From Halieaceae bacterium (GTDB lineage: Bacteria; Pseudomonadota; Gammaproteobacteria; Pseudomonadales; Halieaceae), in the NCBI GenBank assembly GCA_011523115.1, contig WTHO01000067.1:1-7063 (forward strand): DNA of 7,063 bases, written 5' to 3'. This document shows, piece by piece, positions 5,577 through 7,063 of the stretch (positions within the stretch are counted from its first letter, which is position 1; each line of letters opens with the position of its first letter). Below the pieces are notes generated by a model. That model did no database searches. It was not told where the DNA came from and worked only from the letters and a program-made list of their open reading frames with translations. The position numbers and the translations under genes were made by a program.

Positions 5577-6844
5577 GCGTTGCGTTGCCGTCGTCGCGGC
5601 CGCTGCCGTCGGCGACCACGGTCCTCCTGACGACCTCTAGCGCTGCCGACGAGATCGGGGTATTTCTCTTGTTGCGCAGTCCAAAAACTGCTGCACCCGT
5701 CGCCCAAATGACTGGTTTGCTCGCGGAGCAGGCGCAGATCAAAAGCCGCACGGAACCACCGGTGGGCCAATAGGTCTTTGATTTTTTTCGGCTGCCTGCG
5801 CTCGAGCCGCGGCTGTAAATCCCAAATGTCTCGCATTGCCAGGGAAAAGCGCTTGGGTATGGCCATCTGCTGACTGGCTTCCAGCACAATCTGTTGCCCG
5901 GCCTGATGCATTGCCTGGATGGCGGATTCACCCTGCTCTGCCAATAGCGCAGCCCGTGTTTCGGTTGCCGGCCAGAGAAGGGCGGCCAGGAGAAAGGCCG
6001 GGGTAACCGGTCTGTCATCTGCGACCCGCTGGTCGGTATTGGTCATTGCCATGTTTTGCAGTTGAGTCGAATGCTCATTCGCCTGAGCAGTGTCCATCAC
6101 GTCGCCCATCAGATGAATGAGCAGGTCATGTTTCCGGAGTAGCTGGCAGGTCGGCGCAGAGAAACCGTTCATGAAGAGTTTCAACCACTCATCAAATAGT
6201 CGAGCTGGCGGAATATCGCGTAACAGGTGGTTGTGATGGGCGATCGCGGTCTCGGTCGCGGTAGCGATTGTGAACCCCAGCCGCGCGGCAAATCTCAGCA
6301 CGCGCAACATTCTTACCGGGTCTTCCCGGTAGCGCTCGGCGGGGTCACCGATAATCCGGATAATGCCCGCCGCCACATCGGCCTGCCCTCCCAGTTGATC
6401 AATCAAATTATGAGTCGAGGTGTCGTAGTAAAGGGCGTTAATCGTGAGATCCCGGCGCTGCGCGTCTTCCTCTAGGGAGCCATAAACGTTGTCGCGCAGA
6501 AGTCTCCCAGATTGGCTTGAGCGGCCGGCAGAGTCAGCCTGGTCGTCGGTATGATCCCGGCGAAAAGTGGTCACTTCGATGATTTCACGCCCATATCGGA
6601 CGTGCACGATTTGAAAGCGGCGGCCTACTGCTCGCGCACTGCGGAAGCAACGCTGGATTTGTTCCGGCGTGGCATTGGTGGCCACGTCAAAGTCCTTGGG
6701 CTTCCCGCCCAGCAACAAATCTCTTACGGCACCACCAACGACGTAAGCGTCGAAGCCGTTTTCTTGCAGTCGACTGACGACATGGTTGGCGCCCGGGGAA
6801 AAGTCATCGGTGCGAAAGCGTTGACTGGCCATGGTGTCACTCAT
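5573..6844 (-). CDS. pcnB: Poly(A) polymerase I
   Basis: PcnB adds 3' poly(A) tails to RNAs and so marks them for decay. The nucleotidyltransferase head shows YVVGGAVRDLLLGGKPKDFDVATNATPEQ, counted from the ATG at 6844 as about 34-62. It includes the GG motif and the D51/D53 metal pair. REIIEVTTFRR (86-96) and RRDLTINALYYD (130-141) follow. GDPAERYREDPVRMLRVLRFAARLGF (166-191) begins the neck region. The length, the helical C-terminal part and an arginine-rich tail (11 Arg in the last 24 residues) favour poly(A) polymerase over a CCA-adding enzyme. The start is uncertain: an in-frame GTG at 6877 gives 434 residues, the ATG at 6844 gives 423, and the ATG at 6832 gives 419. None has a good Shine-Dalgarno. 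A TAG lies in frame about 36 nt above the GTG, so nothing longer is possible from a standard start. It is first in the operon and overlaps folK by 4 bp. Confidence 0.94.
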   Translation of the reverse strand: MSDTMASQRFRTDDFSPGANHVVSRLQENGFDAYVVGGAVRDLLLGGKPKDFDVATNATPEQIQRCFRSARAVGRRFQIVHVRYGREIIEVTTFRRDHTDDQADSAGRSSQSGRLLRDNVYGSLEEDAQRRDLTINALYYDTSTHNLIDQLGGQADVAAGIIRIIGDPAERYREDPVRMLRVLRFAARLGFTIATATETAIAHHNHLLRDIPPARLFDEWLKLFMNGFSAPTCQLLRKHDLLIHLMGDVMDTAQANEHSTQLQNMAMTNTDQRVADDRPVTPAFLLAALLWPATETRAALLAEQGESAIQAMHQAGQQIVLEASQQMAIPKRFSLAMRDIWDLQPRLERRQPKKIKDLLAHRWFRAAFDLRLLREQTSHLGDGCSSFWTAQQEKYPDLVGSARGRQEDRGRRRQRPRRRQRNA

Positions 6845-6901
6845 GGCTGAGTAATCCGGCTGACGACTCAGTCTCACTCTTGCTCTGGGGCCACGCCGTG
6901 C

Positions 6902-6962
6902 AAGTGACTAGGTGACTCAAGCGTGTAAGGCGTGCGAGGTGACTGAGGGGCGAGAGGTGACC
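6902..6962. repeat. Cluster of AGGTGACT-like direct repeats upstream of pcnB
   Basis: Four related octamers lie on the plus strand: AAGTGACT (6902-6909), AGGTGACT (6910-6917, directly adjacent), AGGTGACT (6937-6944) and AGGTGACC (6955-6962). They occupy the short gap between the terminator and pcnB, where the operon promoter should be. Their role is unknown. They could be binding sites or a decayed tandem repeat. I could not find a convincing -35/-10 pair here. Confidence 0.5.
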
Positions 6963-6964
6963 GG

Positions 6965-6996
6965 TAAAAAGAAACATGGGGAAGTCGCCTTCCCCA
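6965..6996 (-). terminator. Intrinsic terminator of a leftward gene beyond the right edge
   Basis: On the minus strand a perfect 8-bp stem TGGGGAAG/CTTCCCCA (6989-6996 and 6977-6984) closes a GCGA tetraloop of the stable GNRA class. It is followed by the T-rich stretch TGTTTCTTTTTACC. The opposite strand has no T-run after the stem, so the terminator acts leftward. It must end transcription of a gene to the right of, or just reaching into, this window. It implies that pcnB needs its own promoter between here and 6878, unless there is readthrough. Confidence 0.8.
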
Positions 6997-7063
6997 CCCA
7001 GGTCCGTTATGACATCGTTCTTCTTATTAGGCCGATTGTTATTATTGCGGCTCTGCATAGAAT
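6997..7063. other. Probable 3' flank of an upstream leftward gene; no gene assigned
   Basis: This short stretch before the terminator is AT-richer than its surroundings. On the minus strand one frame reads FYAEPQ and then tandem stops TAATAA (7039-7044), which could be the last residues of a gene entering from the right. Another frame stays open until a stop at 7007-7009. Six residues are too few to identify a product. Confidence 0.25.

Noticed and set aside
5536..6018. Open frame of 160 codons on the minus strand within pcnB
   Set aside because: It runs in a different frame inside pcnB, whose protein matches the family through its motifs and length; this frame shows no domain.
6837..7058. 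Possible small protein beginning MQSRNNNNRPNKK on the minus strand
   Set aside because: It reads straight through the terminator hairpin and the repeat cluster, its LSHL repeats just reflect the DNA repeats, and no ribosome binding site is seen in the few bases above it.
1..7063. Mobile elements, CRISPR arrays, tRNA or rRNA genes
   Set aside because: Reading both strands showed no transposase, integrase, regular spacer-repeat pattern, tRNA cloverleaf or rRNA-like stretch; nearly all of the window is filled by housekeeping genes.

Overview
This window looks like ordinary core chromosome from a gammaproteobacterium, probably a marine one. That guess rests on a conserved pcnB-folK-(deoxynucleoside kinase)-panB-panC gene order, next to an acs gene and a two-part VC_2705-type sodium/solute symporter. 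Base composition is moderately GC-rich and looks even throughout. I see no insertion sequence, prophage, CRISPR array, tRNA or rRNA, and the genus cannot be fixed from this sequence alone.

Left part (1-2678): the 5' end of acs (acetyl-CoA synthetase) runs leftward off the window. A 230-bp divergent intergenic region separates it from a rightward two-gene unit. This unit encodes a small two-helix DUF4212 protein and, overlapping it by 4 bp, a large sodium:solute symporter. An uptake carrier divergent from acs suggests import of acetate or another short carboxylate followed by activation to acetyl-CoA. The substrate is inferred, not shown.

Right part (2683-6877): five genes on the minus strand form one compact operon. 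In transcription order they are pcnB (poly(A) polymerase), folK (folate pathway pyrophosphokinase), a deoxynucleoside kinase, panB and panC. pcnB/folK and folK/kinase overlap by 4 bp (ATGA). The gaps to panB and panC are 36 and 9 nt. The operon mixes RNA 3'-end metabolism, folate synthesis, dNTP salvage and pantothenate/CoA synthesis. PanB uses methylenetetrahydrofolate, so folK feeds the cofactor pool used by PanB, and PanC's product leads to the CoA consumed by Acs. No panD is present in the window.

Right edge (6878-7063): a strong minus-strand intrinsic terminator with a GCGA tetraloop marks the end of a leftward gene lying mostly or wholly outside the window. Between it and pcnB lies a cluster of short AGGTGACT-like direct repeats that may be regulatory.

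I found no convincing undescribed system. The items most worth a second look are the EF-hand-like loop in the symporter, the repeat cluster upstream of pcnB, the N-terminally extended deoxynucleoside kinase inside the folate/pantothenate operon, and the nearly abutting convergent gene ends at 2678/2683.
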